DNA from: Maridesulfovibrio salexigens DSM 2638
GTDB taxonomy: Bacteria; Desulfobacterota; Desulfovibrionia; Desulfovibrionales; Desulfovibrionaceae
Direction of reading: 5' to 3'
NCBI RefSeq assembly: GCF_000023445.1
Contig: NC_012881.1
Location: forward strand, 1,121,501-1,185,500
DNA length: 64,000 bases
In this document: piece by piece, positions 52,632 through 61,954 of the stretch
How the letters are laid out: each line of letters opens with the position of its first letter
Numbering within the stretch: the stretch's first letter is position 1
Made by a program: the position numbers and the translations under genes
Notes under the pieces: generated by a model
What the model saw: only the letters and a program-made list of their open reading frames with translations
What the model was told of the DNA's origin: nothing
The model's database searches: none

Positions 52632-53975
52632 ATGAGCGGTATATTCACATCTCTTGCAGTAATGATGTCACCGAGAGGGCTTGAAGCCGCCGGACATGGT
52701 GCCGGATTGGGGGGAGCTGCTTTTCTGGGAATTCTTGTTCTGGCCGCACTTTCAGCAATCTGCACCGCGCGCAGCATGGACAAGCTCTCTTCCGGGGAAC
52801 TCCGGGCCACCCCTGTAGACCGTGTTGCTTTCGGGTTTCTTGATGCAGCCCGTTTTTTTACCCTGACCGTGCTGGCTGTATCATGGCTGGGTATTGCCGG
52901 GTATGCGGTTAATGAAATTTTCATCACTTCTTTCCCTAATCTGGGCGCCTCATTCACTATCCTTGCCCTTGCTGTATGGGCTTGCTTCCTTTCAAAGAAA
53001 TATGCCGGGGATCTTTTCGGTGGCACTTTGACCTTGGCTTTTCTGTTCTTTGTGTATGTGTCGGTAATGGTTAACCAGCCTGTTACCGGAGGAATGGGAT
53101 ATCCTACCGAGTTGCCGGGAATGTTTGCTCCATTAATGCCTGCTGGATTGGCTGCTGCCGGGCCTATAGGCTGGATGCAATTGATTTTTCTGGGCGTGTT
53201 CGCTTTTATCGGATTTGATCTGCCGTTGGTTTATGAAAATAAAGGCTCTCGTGCGTTTCCGGCGATTCTGCTAGTACTTGTTGCTTTGGGGCTTTTCGTT
53301 TGGGCTGCTTTACTGGTTGCTTCTCCTGATGACTTGTTGAATTCAACAGTTCCTCATCTTGCTGTTGCTGCTCAGGTTCTCGAAGGCAAAGGAACTCTGC
53401 TCATGGGCGGAACAATCGTATTTGCGACTTTTGCAGGCCTTTGTGCTCTGTTTCGCCTTTTCGGTTACAAGGTACGCGGGGTTCTTGCCGAAGATTATTC
53501 CAGCTACGCTGTCGGTGGCGCTGCGGTTTTTCTGGGCGCAATTATCGCTATCATGCTGGCTAAAGGCTGGGCAGGGAAAGATGAACTGGAGTCTCTTATT
53601 TCCGCAGGACTTTGCTTCTGGTTCGGTTCCTATGCGTTGATTGACCTTCTGGGCATTATTGCCATGCGTCGAGCCAGACGCTTCTATTTGCCCAGATTTT
53701 TGACCTTAGGTTTGCATGCTGTTGCCGCCGCAGTCTGTTGCCTGCATATCGAATTTCTAAACTATTTCCTTTATACAATCGGTTGTCTTGCCGTTGCTGG
53801 TATCGCTCTTGGTTTTACCATGAAGGAGTATTGCGACTATCCTCCTCTGGAAGAAGTTGAATCCGAAGAGGATAGCGAAGACTCTTCTGGTTCTGAAGAA
53901 GGTGAGGAAGTTCAGAGTGAACCGGTTGAAGATGATCCTGAAGATGAAGAACTGAACATCGTCAGTTATAAATAG
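52632..53975 (+). CDS. Hypothetical polytopic membrane protein with acidic tail
   Basis: A 447-residue protein; ATG 52632 has CGGAGGG upstream. About ten to eleven helices are visible (GAAFLGILVLAALSAICTA, FTLTVLAVSWLGIAGYAV, LVALGLFVWAALLVA, AVFLGAIIAIMLAKGW). The last about 50 residues are very acidic and Ser-rich (EEVESEEDSEDSSGSEEGEE). I do not recognise the family. The rhodanese gene begins 105 nt downstream on the same strand and may be in the same unit. Confidence 0.75.
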   Translation: MSGIFTSLAVMMSPRGLEAAGHGAGLGGAAFLGILVLAALSAICTARSMDKLSSGELRATPVDRVAFGFLDAARFFTLTVLAVSWLGIAGYAVNEIFITSFPNLGASFTILALAVWACFLSKKYAGDLFGGTLTLAFLFFVYVSVMVNQPVTGGMGYPTELPGMFAPLMPAGLAAAGPIGWMQLIFLGVFAFIGFDLPLVYENKGSRAFPAILLVLVALGLFVWAALLVASPDDLLNSTVPHLAVAAQVLEGKGTLLMGGTIVFATFAGLCALFRLFGYKVRGVLAEDYSSYAVGGAAVFLGAIIAIMLAKGWAGKDELESLISAGLCFWFGSYALIDLLGIIAMRRARRFYLPRFLTLGLHAVAAAVCCLHIEFLNYFLYTIGCLAVAGIALGFTMKEYCDYPPLEEVESEEDSEDSSGSEEGEEVQSEPVEDDPEDEELNIVSYK

Positions 53976-54080
53976 AGGGGGATTGCCTGTTTTTACTTGT
54001 CCTGCGGTTTTGATTTGGTATTATTAAAATGAGTCCCAAAGTTGATCATTTATTAATATACAAAATACGTGGAGGTAATA

Positions 54081-54497
54081 ATGGGCAACCGTTTAATATT
54101 GCTTCTCTGTGCTTCGGTGCTTGCTGTTTTGGCGAGTTTTGCGGTTTTCCCGCTCGTGGCAGGTGCTGAGGATGTTCCCCGTGTTTCGGGTGACTATCTG
54201 GAGCGTAAGCTTGGCTCGGAAGGGCTGGTAATTGTAGACTCGCGTAGTGGTTCTGACTGGCGGGGCAGCTCATCCAAGATTAAGGGCGCTATCCGCGGCA
54301 AGCCGGGAAAGGAACAGGAATGGGCCTCAGAACTGCCCAAGGATGCTGAGATAATAATCTACTGTGCTTGACCCAATGAATACACAAGCTCCCGTGTGGG
54401 GCGGAAGTTGAAGAAGATGGACTTTACCAATGTAAGCACGCTTCTGGGTGGTTGGCATCAATGGTATCGATCCGGTTTCCCGGTGGAATCAAAGTAA
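54081..54497 (+). CDS. Secreted rhodanese-like selenoprotein (in-frame TGA at 54369 read as Sec)
   Basis: A 138-codon gene; ATG 54081 has GGAGG 5 nt upstream. A signal peptide (ILLLCASVLAVLASFAVF, ending near AGA) is followed by a rhodanese domain: VIVDSRSGSDWRGSS, IIIYCA, then TGA, then PNEYTSSRVGRKL and LLGGWHQWYRSGFPVESK. The family pattern at the active site is YCACPxE, so TGA replaces the second Cys, at residue 97. The frame stays open and conserved for 41 codons after it to TAA 54495-54497. A stem-loop after the TGA (GCTCC/GGGGC, loop CGTGT, about 20 nt downstream) fits a bacterial SECIS. It probably acts as a periplasmic sulfur or selenium transfer or redox protein. Automatic annotation would truncate it at 54371. 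Confidence 0.85.
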
Positions 54498-54503
54498 AAC
54501 TGG

Positions 54504-54538
54504 AGAGGGGGATTGCTAAGGCAATCCCCCTCTTTTTT
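54504..54538 (+). terminator. Terminator after the rhodanese selenoprotein
   Basis: GAGGGGGATTGC, TAAG, GCAATCCCCCTC, then TTTTTT. Confidence 0.9.
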
Positions 54539-54670
54539 ATTTCACATAAAAAATCCCTTGGCATCCTTCAATGTCGGGGATTTTTCCATTTTCAACATCT
54601 TGCAATGCAATATGCGGAGGTATATGTCTCATTCGTATTGTTAACGGTATTTATAAATTTGGAGCAGAAA

Positions 54671-55414
54671 GTGTTGGTTATCAAAGATTATAAATTCGGT
54701 TATTTAAAGTTGTTCGTTAAAAAAATACCTTTAAGTCTAGCTCTTATTGCATGCTTTTGTTTGCTGCTTGCTGTGTTTAAAATAACTGCTTTTGATAAAA
54801 TGCCTGAGCCATTTGATGGAATGCATGAGATAGGGATTTTATTTTTTGGATTAGCGAATTCTGTTGTCGCAAGTTTTATGTTTTATTTATTTACCATACA
54901 CGCCGACAATGTATTGAAGGCGTTCAAGATATACCCAATTGCACGCAGATGGTCTTCTGGGGTAGTAGGAAATTGCCAAAGAATGTTTACAGATTTTTCA
55001 AATAAGTCTGGTATTAATATAAATATAGATAATTTTGATTCAGATGGTTTGCTTAGAGACGTTTTAAAAAACATTGATCCAAATTCAGAAGCTCCGTTAG
55101 TAGATTATAAACTTCAACGTTTGAATTGGATTAATTATCTTGATGATATACGAATTCGAACTCAACATCTGATAGACAAGCTACTTGATACGAATTGCTC
55201 TTCTTCATTAGACAATGATTTGATAGCGTTGTTGTTATTGCTGAAGGATTGTGGATATTTTGTTGACATTCAACATGCAAAATTGACAGGGGTGTCTAAT
55301 AAGGACCTTAGTTGGATCCACAATTTGCTACATGAATATTGTCAAATATGTGCGGAAATAAAAAAACGTAATGTAGAGATTTTTGCCGACTGCGAATTCC
55401 CCACTGGGCAATAG
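54671..55414 (+). CDS. Hypothetical membrane protein
   Basis: A 247-residue protein starting at GTG 54671 with GGAG 6 nt upstream. Two N-terminal helices (IPLSLALIACFCLLLAVF, ILFFGLANSVVASFMFYLF) are followed by a cytosolic helical domain (NYLDDIRIRTQHLIDKLLDT). The base composition is clearly AT-richer than its neighbours, suggesting acquisition. No family is recognised. Confidence 0.6.
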   Translation: MLVIKDYKFGYLKLFVKKIPLSLALIACFCLLLAVFKITAFDKMPEPFDGMHEIGILFFGLANSVVASFMFYLFTIHADNVLKAFKIYPIARRWSSGVVGNCQRMFTDFSNKSGININIDNFDSDGLLRDVLKNIDPNSEAPLVDYKLQRLNWINYLDDIRIRTQHLIDKLLDTNCSSSLDNDLIALLLLLKDCGYFVDIQHAKLTGVSNKDLSWIHNLLHEYCQICAEIKKRNVEIFADCEFPTGQ

Positions 55415-55541
55415 TTATATTTAATCAACCACGCAGAGTGCTATATTGCGCATGTCCCAACCTATTCTTGCAAAGAAAAAGTGCTGACCGTATCCAGTGG
55501 CAAGGCCAAATCTACTCGCGCATGGGTGTGTGAACCTTCCG

Positions 55542-58046
55542 TTATTCCGGTTTATCCATTTCAATCTTATTCAAAAAGCGGTGTTTACGCAGGGCAGCTG
55601 ACCTGAAACATTTGCTGACGAGTTTGCGTTTTTCTTTGAGAGCTTCACGCTGGGCTGCAATCTGAGCAGCTTCGTCACCTTTCGGTTTGTACTTAGTTTT
55701 AATACCGCGGAAAGCGACTTTAATTTTCTTGCTTTGGAATTTTTGATCCAGTTCATCTACAATATCGGATTCCGTAGGGAATTTATCTTCAAAATGACTT
55801 ACCCAGAAAAGGATTTCAAAGTCCAAACCAAAGTTCCCAAAGCGCTTGAATAAAATATTCGGAGCCGGGTCCTTGAGCACATTAGGATGCTTTTTAACTA
55901 TCTTAAGCATGACCTTTTTGGCTTTCTTGACCTTGGAACCAGGGACAAGAGTGACCGGGATTGTAACCCTTATGCGGGTGTCCTGATAGTTGAGGTTGAC
56001 GATTTCACCCTTCAGAAAGCTGGAGTTGGGAATGATAACCATACTGTTATCCAGCGCCTTAAGGGTGGTGTTACGGATGGAAACATCAATCACAGTTCCG
56101 ATGATCTTCTTATGTTGCAGGGTGTCGCCTTTCTTGATCGAGCCGCCGAAAAGAATAATCAGTCCGCTGACAAAGTTGCTGACAATATCCTTCATACCGA
56201 AACCGATACCGATGGAGAGGCCGCTTGCTATCCATGTCAGAGCAGACATGGGTATGCCCAGCAGGAAGAAGGAAGTCAGCAGGAAGACCACCCAGACAAT
56301 GTATGATCCGATTGTGGACAGGGTGTGGGCCAGTGCCGACTCAATGCGCTGTCCATTGATTGAAGTGTTGTTGACAAAAGACTTGAGCCAGAAAAGGGCC
56401 AGCCGTGCAGCAAAGAAAAGAATCAGAATGTAGAAAAGGTTTTTGATTGAAATATCCGCTCCGGCAATATTCATGTCCATGTGCCGGAATACAAAACGGG
56501 CAAAGGGAATACCGCCCATGTAGGATGTGGCCCAGCCGATGAACATAAAAATTATGACTGAAACAGACAGCGGATAAAAAAGCTGGACCATCTGGTTATG
56601 GTGCAGCGCCTCACGCAGTCCCTTTTCGAATTTCTTTTGTTCTTCTTCACCGAGTTCCTGATCTTCCGGAGGCTGGTATTCCGGCTGAGGAAGGTCAGTA
56701 ATGAGGATTGTTTTCAGGGCTGTGCAGATCTTTATAGTCACCAGAAAGAGAAACCATATCTGGGTCAGCATCATTGCCTGTGTTCCGAAGCCCAGCAGGG
56801 TGAAAAGTGCCGAGCCGGAAAGGATGACCTTGTTGGCCTTGGATGTGGAACGGGTAATCTGGAGAGTGTAGCGGTTGCGGTTGAAATGCAAAGCTGCAAG
56901 ACCGGCGAGACTGAGCACAAACCAAACTACGGACAGACATTCCGCAGGCAGGGTCAGCATATGCATGATATCCCCTGCGGTCATCAGGCTCCAAAGGATG
57001 AACATAGGGGTGTAGATCAGCGGTGCAGGCTGAACTTTTTCCCGGGCCCAGAGAAAATTACGGGTGCAGATGATGGCCCCTAGTGTTATGGCCTCCGTCC
57101 ATACTAATCCGGTTATCTGGTTGGCAGTGAAAAGAGTGAAAATACGGGCAAACAGAATTGCCGTACCCAGCGAGATGAGAAACAGCCCGGTGTTGTATAA
57201 TGAAAGTTTGTGGTTGCTGAACATGGGCCGGCAAAGCATTCTCTTTACCGATGTGCGAAGAATGAGCCAAAGCACAATGGTAATGCCGCTCATGATTATC
57301 AGGAAGTTACTCCAGTCAACCCAGACGATGAGCGGATGGTAGAATTTGGTGAAGCTGTCACGCCATTCTTCAAAAGAATAGCCGATATCATTCCATGCCT
57401 GTGGGAAGAGTAGGATTAAATTAGGTTCGAAATAGAAATTAGTTAAAGTCTGAGCATAAAAGTTATGAGTGACTTCGTGGTCCTCGCTCATGGACTCAAT
57501 CAACTTGTCTGATTTGAGCAGGGCCGCATCAATGGTCTTTTTCAGTGTAGCAGCATCATCGCGGACGCGGAGATATTTACCTCTGGTTGAGGCGAGTTTC
57601 TGTTTTAGTCGCGGATCGGTGATTTTAGTTTTAAAGTGAATTTCATTTATGACATCAAAGCCCTGTTTAATCTTCTTGAGTCTGTTTTTTTCAATGAGCA
57701 GGTCTGATTTTGCCAGCTGAACAAAGTTTTGCACATCATCGAGCTGCATTATTACCGTGCGGTACGACCACGGGGTCTGCTTGGCCATTCCGCGAAGCAT
57801 TTTTAACTGATCCAGCCGGACCTGAGCAGTGTGCAGTCGTGCATCATATTTCTCAATCATTGCCGGAATATGCTGATTGAGTTTCTTTACAGCCAAGTCC
57901 TGTCGGTTGATATCAGCATCAAGAGTTTCGACCATGCTAAGTAAAGTCTGCGTGGCTGTCTCGGCTTGTGAATGTGGGGCAGTGGAGAAAGTGAAGAGTA
58001 AAATAGAAAGAATCAGGATCAATCCTTTTTGCGTCTTTAAGGGCAT
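55542..58046 (-). CDS. Large MscS-family mechanosensitive channel
   Basis: An 834-residue protein of the MscK/MscM-like class: signal peptide (LILILSILLFTFSTAPHSQA), periplasmic coiled coil (about 35-230), and many helices (about 240-600). The MscS core then follows: pore helix region SALTWIASGLSIGIGFGMKD, then GLIILFGGSIKKGDTL and the beta domain VIDVSIRNTTLKALDNSMVI, VTLVPGSKVKKAKKVMLKIV. It relieves turgor on osmotic downshift. The CGGAG before the ATG supports the start. It is a single gene convergent with the orphan membrane gene. Confidence 0.93.
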   Translation of the reverse strand: MPLKTQKGLILILSILLFTFSTAPHSQAETATQTLLSMVETLDADINRQDLAVKKLNQHIPAMIEKYDARLHTAQVRLDQLKMLRGMAKQTPWSYRTVIMQLDDVQNFVQLAKSDLLIEKNRLKKIKQGFDVINEIHFKTKITDPRLKQKLASTRGKYLRVRDDAATLKKTIDAALLKSDKLIESMSEDHEVTHNFYAQTLTNFYFEPNLILLFPQAWNDIGYSFEEWRDSFTKFYHPLIVWVDWSNFLIIMSGITIVLWLILRTSVKRMLCRPMFSNHKLSLYNTGLFLISLGTAILFARIFTLFTANQITGLVWTEAITLGAIICTRNFLWAREKVQPAPLIYTPMFILWSLMTAGDIMHMLTLPAECLSVVWFVLSLAGLAALHFNRNRYTLQITRSTSKANKVILSGSALFTLLGFGTQAMMLTQIWFLFLVTIKICTALKTILITDLPQPEYQPPEDQELGEEEQKKFEKGLREALHHNQMVQLFYPLSVSVIIFMFIGWATSYMGGIPFARFVFRHMDMNIAGADISIKNLFYILILFFAARLALFWLKSFVNNTSINGQRIESALAHTLSTIGSYIVWVVFLLTSFFLLGIPMSALTWIASGLSIGIGFGMKDIVSNFVSGLIILFGGSIKKGDTLQHKKIIGTVIDVSIRNTTLKALDNSMVIIPNSSFLKGEIVNLNYQDTRIRVTIPVTLVPGSKVKKAKKVMLKIVKKHPNVLKDPAPNILFKRFGNFGLDFEILFWVSHFEDKFPTESDIVDELDQKFQSKKIKVAFRGIKTKYKPKGDEAAQIAAQREALKEKRKLVSKCFRSAALRKHRFLNKIEMDKPE

Positions 58047-58320
58047 GTTTTTCTCCGAGGCTTGACAAGCCTGCTATTTTTCCGGTTAATTATCCGCATC
58101 CGCTGACTGCTTTTCAGTTCGTTTCCTCACAGTCCTGCCTGTGATCATCTTTTCTAGAAAATTTTCCGGTACAAACCGGATCGTGTCCGGTAGATAATTC
58201 TATCCACAAACATGCATTTTGCAGTCGGCAATTCTTATTCTTCAATGTACACTGCTGGTTGTACTAAATGTATCTGATAAATAAAACATTTTTTACAGCC
58301 CATTATCAACCGGGAGAATT

Positions 58321-58851
58321 ATGGTATCCAATATTTATCTGATCGGTCCCCGTGCCTGCGGTAAAACTACTGTAGGAAAACAACTTGCCGATAAGCTTCG
58401 TCTTGAATTCTTCGATAGTGATGAAGTGCTTGTGCGAAAAGCAGGCTGCGAGATTGCGCAGTACGTAGAACAGCATGGCTGGGATGGCTTCCGTGATTTG
58501 GAAGCGGAAGTGCTTCGCGAATTATCCGTTCAGCAGAATGCTGTCATTTCCTGCGGCGGTGGAATTGTTGTCCGTGAGGAAAACAGAACTTTGTTAGGTG
58601 ATAATTTTACAGTTTATATTAAAGCGGACGTAGAAACTCTCGCTAACCGTCTGCTGTCCGATCCAAATCATGATCAGCGTCCGTCGCTTACCGGAAAGTC
58701 CATTGTCGATGAAATCCGCGAAGTACTGGATGCGCGAGAGGACCTTTATTCCGGTTGTGCAAATCTTGTAGCGGACGGTTCCGGTTCGATCGAAGATGTT
58801 TGCAGTGAGATTTTAGATAGCTACCAATCCTTCAGCAAAGGGGAGAAATAA
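58321..58851 (+). CDS. aroL: Shikimate kinase (AroL-like)
   Basis: Phosphorylates shikimate at the 3-OH in the aromatic pathway. The 176 residues show Walker A GPRACGKTT (AroL-like GPRGCGKTT), FDSDEVL, EQHGWDGFRDLEAEVL, the SCGGGIVVREENR loop and the lid (DPNHDQRPSLTGK). CGGGAG precedes the ATG. The next gene, aroC, starts 2 nt after the stop. The stretch 58047-58320 upstream has no gene. Confidence 0.95.
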   Translation: MVSNIYLIGPRACGKTTVGKQLADKLRLEFFDSDEVLVRKAGCEIAQYVEQHGWDGFRDLEAEVLRELSVQQNAVISCGGGIVVREENRTLLGDNFTVYIKADVETLANRLLSDPNHDQRPSLTGKSIVDEIREVLDAREDLYSGCANLVADGSGSIEDVCSEILDSYQSFSKGEK

Positions 58852-58852
58852 T

Positions 58853-59905
58853 ATGAGCGGCAATACATTCGGCCAGATTTTTAAGGTAACCACCTACGGC
58901 GAATCCCACGGCCCCGGACTTGGAGGAGTTATTGACGGCTGTCCGGCAGGGATTGAACTTAGCGAAGAGATTATTCAGCTTGAATTGGATCGTCGCAAGC
59001 CCGGACAGGGCATTGCTTCCACCGCCCGCAAAGAGGCGGACCGGGTCAAGATTCTTTCCGGTGTTTTTGAAGGCCGTACAACCGGGACTTCAATTGGTTT
59101 TCACATCGAGAACACTGATCAGCGCTCCCACGATTATTCCAAAATAATGAATGTATACAGGCCCGGACATGCAGACCGGACCTTTGACGCCAAGTACGGT
59201 TTTCGCGATTATCGCGGTGGAGGGCGTTCTTCCGGACGTGAGACTGTTTCCCGTGTAGCTGGCGGGGCAGTGGCACAGGAATTTTTGCGTCAGCAATCCA
59301 TAAGCTGCCAAGCCTACACCGTGCGAATCGGTGGAATTGACGGAGAGGTCAAAGCTCCCGAAAAAGCGCACGAACTGCCTTTCTTCTCTGCTGATCCTGA
59401 TGTTATTCCCAGTTGGGAAGAGCGGATCAAAGAAGTCCGTTCACAGGGTGATACCCTTGGCGGAGTTGTGGAAGTTTGCATCAAAGGTGTGCCTGCCGGA
59501 CTCGGTGAGCCTGTTTTTGATAAGCTTGATGCCCGCCTTGCTTATGCGCTCATGTCTGTGGGGGCGGTCAAAGGCGTTGAAATCGGTGCCGGTTGTAAGG
59601 CAGCGGATGCTCTTGGAAGCGAGAATAATGATTTTATGGATGGCGATGGCTTTTGCAGCAACAATGCTGGAGGTGTCCTCGGCGGTATTTCCAGTGGGCA
59701 GGATGTTGTTGTCCGTGCATATGTGAAGCCGATTCCATCCATCAGCAAACCGCAGCAGACCGTTGACCGTGACGGCAATGCAACCGAGATTAAGATCGGG
59801 GGCAGGCATGATATCTGCGCTATCCCTCGCATTGTGCCGGTACTTAAATCTATGGCCATGCTCACGGTGGCGGATTTTATTTTGCTGCAACGAAGAATGG
59901 GTTAA
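58853..59905 (+). CDS. aroC: Chorismate synthase
   Basis: Converts EPSP to chorismate using reduced FMN. The 350 residues show all three family signatures: GESHGPGLGGVIDGCPAG, the YRPGHADRTFDAKYGFRDYR region, and RAYVKPIPSISKPQQTVDRD. The HGE/RGGGRSSGRET region is intact. It is translationally coupled to aroL and closed by a strong terminator. The remaining pathway genes are elsewhere. Confidence 0.97.
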   Translation: MSGNTFGQIFKVTTYGESHGPGLGGVIDGCPAGIELSEEIIQLELDRRKPGQGIASTARKEADRVKILSGVFEGRTTGTSIGFHIENTDQRSHDYSKIMNVYRPGHADRTFDAKYGFRDYRGGGRSSGRETVSRVAGGAVAQEFLRQQSISCQAYTVRIGGIDGEVKAPEKAHELPFFSADPDVIPSWEERIKEVRSQGDTLGGVVEVCIKGVPAGLGEPVFDKLDARLAYALMSVGAVKGVEIGAGCKAADALGSENNDFMDGDGFCSNNAGGVLGGISSGQDVVVRAYVKPIPSISKPQQTVDRDGNATEIKIGGRHDICAIPRIVPVLKSMAMLTVADFILLQRRMG

Positions 59906-59910
59906 AAAGT

Positions 59911-59945
59911 AAAGGGGCAGACTCTGAGAGTCTGCCCCTTTTTTT
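59911..59945. terminator. Terminator between aroC and the methyltransferase
   Basis: AAAGGGGCAGACTC pairs with GAGTCTGCCCCTTT, followed by TTTTTA. It resembles the 36-bp palindromic terminator at 26250 in its GGGGCRGAC start. Confidence 0.88.
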
Positions 59946-60708
59946 ATTTCTTGGCGATTATATAGCCGAAGCTGGTCCAGCGTCCATTATCTACAGCAAG
60001 GGTTTTCGGATCATCGTCCGGGTCCTTTTTGCAGAAAGGGTCATGCTTAGCGAATTCCATCCACCAGTCCCACGCATCGGGAGCATAGCCGCTCTCGACG
60101 ATTTCAAATCCGGCTAGTTTAAGGTCGGCAACAGTGCTGTCAACAGTCCTGAAGCATTCCTTCCACGGAAATTCCGGTTGTGAAACGTACGGTTCCAAGT
60201 CTTCGGGCAAAGGTACATCAAGGTGCATCGGCTCGCCCAAGGCGAAGATTCCGCCCGGTTTGAGTACCCTGCGAATTTCCTTAAGGCACTCGATATAACC
60301 TTCTTCTCCACTGATACCGCGAACCATCTCAAGCGCAGTTGTCGAGGTGGCGAAGTCGAATGATTCAGAGGCAAGGTGTGTTTCAGGTACACCTATCTTC
60401 TGAGTCAAAACAAGATTTTCCACACCCCATTGCTGTGCGTTGGCTTGGGCATGTTCCACCATCGGTCTGCCGTCCATGCGGTCATCCCAAGGATCAATAC
60501 CAAATACGGATACTCCGTATTCCTTGGCAAGGAAACAGGCTTGAACCCCACGGTTACAACCTACATCCAGCAGTCGCGTATCGGGCCGGATGCCCATTTT
60601 CTGGGCCATGAAGTCACTGAGTTTCAGTCCTCCGGGACCGCTGCACTGTGCGTAGATGGTGTCCAGATCAGTATATTTTGATGATTTTGAGTAATTAATC
60701 TGCGTCAT
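59944..60708 (-). CDS. SAM-dependent methyltransferase
   Basis: A 254-residue class I methyltransferase; ATG 60708 (MTQINYSKSSKYTDLDTI) has AGGAG 7 nt upstream and is preferred to an in-frame start 45 nt upstream. Motif I is LLDVGCNRGVQACFLA, then GIDPWD, ATSTTALEMV and ECLKEIRRVLKPGGIFALGE. The acceptor is unknown. The opposite-facing 3' end shares the aroC terminator. The stretch 60709-60919 upstream has no gene. Confidence 0.88.
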   Translation of the reverse strand: MTQINYSKSSKYTDLDTIYAQCSGPGGLKLSDFMAQKMGIRPDTRLLDVGCNRGVQACFLAKEYGVSVFGIDPWDDRMDGRPMVEHAQANAQQWGVENLVLTQKIGVPETHLASESFDFATSTTALEMVRGISGEEGYIECLKEIRRVLKPGGIFALGEPMHLDVPLPEDLEPYVSQPEFPWKECFRTVDSTVADLKLAGFEIVESGYAPDAWDWWMEFAKHDPFCKKDPDDDPKTLAVDNGRWTSFGYIIAKK

Positions 60709-60919
60709 TGGATGACTCCTGTTGTTTTGGATTGTTGGAGCAGGCACTTTCATGCCTTAACCAGAGTAAAACCGGAGTCCTCCGCCTGCCGCGGAAACAA
60801 CCCGTCAGCAGACGGATTACATTACTATTCTCTTTTTCATAAAATCCCCGTTAAAAGTTTGTGTGTTCAAGCCATAAAAGATGCCATGGCCTGTTGTCTC
60901 ATACAAAATATTTTAAAAT

Positions 60920-61843
60920 CTAGCCAGTGCAGGTCTTACAGATCTTAAGGTTAGTGAAATCACCTTCCTGATACTGGCGGATCAGGGAAATGAAATGATC
61001 CGAGTTCCAGATTTCTTCAAGGGTGTTTTTGTAGAGGTTGCCGAGTACAACGGTTCTGCGCCAGTCGTGGCAGCAGATAATCACATCCCCGTTAAAAAGC
61101 ACGTAGGCCTGTTTGAGGAATAGGTCACAGTCTCGCTTGAGCTGGGGTTTGCGGGCGCTCAGTTTACTGATATCGTCTCCGGCACGGTTATCCAGCTGGT
61201 GAATCTTGAAGGTTACATCACGTTTAGCCCAATGCTTTTTCGCGTATTCCAGCTCATCGTGAACGATGGTAGTATCGAGGGTGGTGATGGAAACCTTGGG
61301 ACGCTTGGCACCTTTCTTCTCTTTAATGTCGAGGAACTTATCAATATTATCAAGGATGTTGAATTTCTTGATGCCCATTGATTCAGTGTAAGTCTCAGCT
61401 GTGTAGCCCTGAACGGAAACCCAGAGGTGACGCAGACCGGATTCGATGAGTCTTTCGCTCATGTCTTCGGTGAGCAGGGCACCGTTAGTATTGATCTTGG
61501 TGCGGGTGAAAGGCTTTTTGTTTTTTTCAATGTAGGCGATACGCTCAGGCATTTTTTTATCCATGAGCGGCTCATTCATTAAATAAGGGCTGATGCGACC
61601 AATGAAATGTTTGCTGGTCTCATCGATGATTTTTTTGAAAAGATCATCTTCCATATGGCCCTGAGGCTGTGTATTATGAGTGTGTTTCCAGCCGCAGAAC
61701 AAACACATGGCATTACAATAGCTTGTGGTTTGAATCTGAATGGCGCGCGGAAAAGAGGGACGGGGACGTTTTTTGTCCTTGATCCAGGTCATTAATTGTT
61801 TGAATTTGCCATCGTTTTCCGCAGGCATATAATATTCACCCAT
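60920..61843 (-). CDS. Radical SAM/SPASM enzyme
   Basis: A 307-residue radical SAM protein with C-x3-C-x2-C (SYCNAMCLFCGWKH, residues about 44-57), followed by the usual TIM-barrel segments (INTNGALLTEDMSERL). A C-terminal SPASM-like region holds CDLFLKQ, GDVIICCHDWRR and the final CKTC pair, which could bind one or two extra clusters. Such enzymes mature peptides or modify sugars/lipids; no precursor peptide is evident next to it. AAGGAG precedes the ATG, and a promoter with an inverted repeat lies at 61907-61935. The function is not further assignable. Confidence 0.9.
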   Translation of the reverse strand: MGEYYMPAENDGKFKQLMTWIKDKKRPRPSFPRAIQIQTTSYCNAMCLFCGWKHTHNTQPQGHMEDDLFKKIIDETSKHFIGRISPYLMNEPLMDKKMPERIAYIEKNKKPFTRTKINTNGALLTEDMSERLIESGLRHLWVSVQGYTAETYTESMGIKKFNILDNIDKFLDIKEKKGAKRPKVSITTLDTTIVHDELEYAKKHWAKRDVTFKIHQLDNRAGDDISKLSARKPQLKRDCDLFLKQAYVLFNGDVIICCHDWRRTVVLGNLYKNTLEEIWNSDHFISLIRQYQEGDFTNLKICKTCTG

Positions 61844-61906
61844 GTGAGTTTACTCCTTGTAAAACTTATAGCGGGTAATTTAAGTGTCGGTATTCGGGAG
61901 GCCGAA

Positions 61907-61934
61907 CTTATAATGAGTTGACAACCAGTGTCAA
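61907..61934 (-). promoter_or_regulatory. Promoter with operator-like inverted repeat for the radical SAM gene
   Basis: On the minus strand TTGACA (61934-61929), 16 nt, TATAAG (61912-61907). An inverted repeat GTTGACA-ACCAG-TGTCAAC (61917-61935) covers the -35 box, as expected for repressor binding between these divergent genes. Confidence 0.5.
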
Positions 61935-61954
61935 CGTGTATGGAGAATTTGAAA

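Noticed and set aside
54069-54371. Rhodanese as a truncated pseudogene or short protein ending at the TGA
   Set aside because: The frame after the TGA keeps all rhodanese C-terminal features without further damage, which argues for decoding rather than decay.
61844-61954. TPP riboswitch before the MTH1187 thiamine-binding-type gene
   Set aside because: No THI-box sequence (CTGAGA) is present; the space is only 111 nt.
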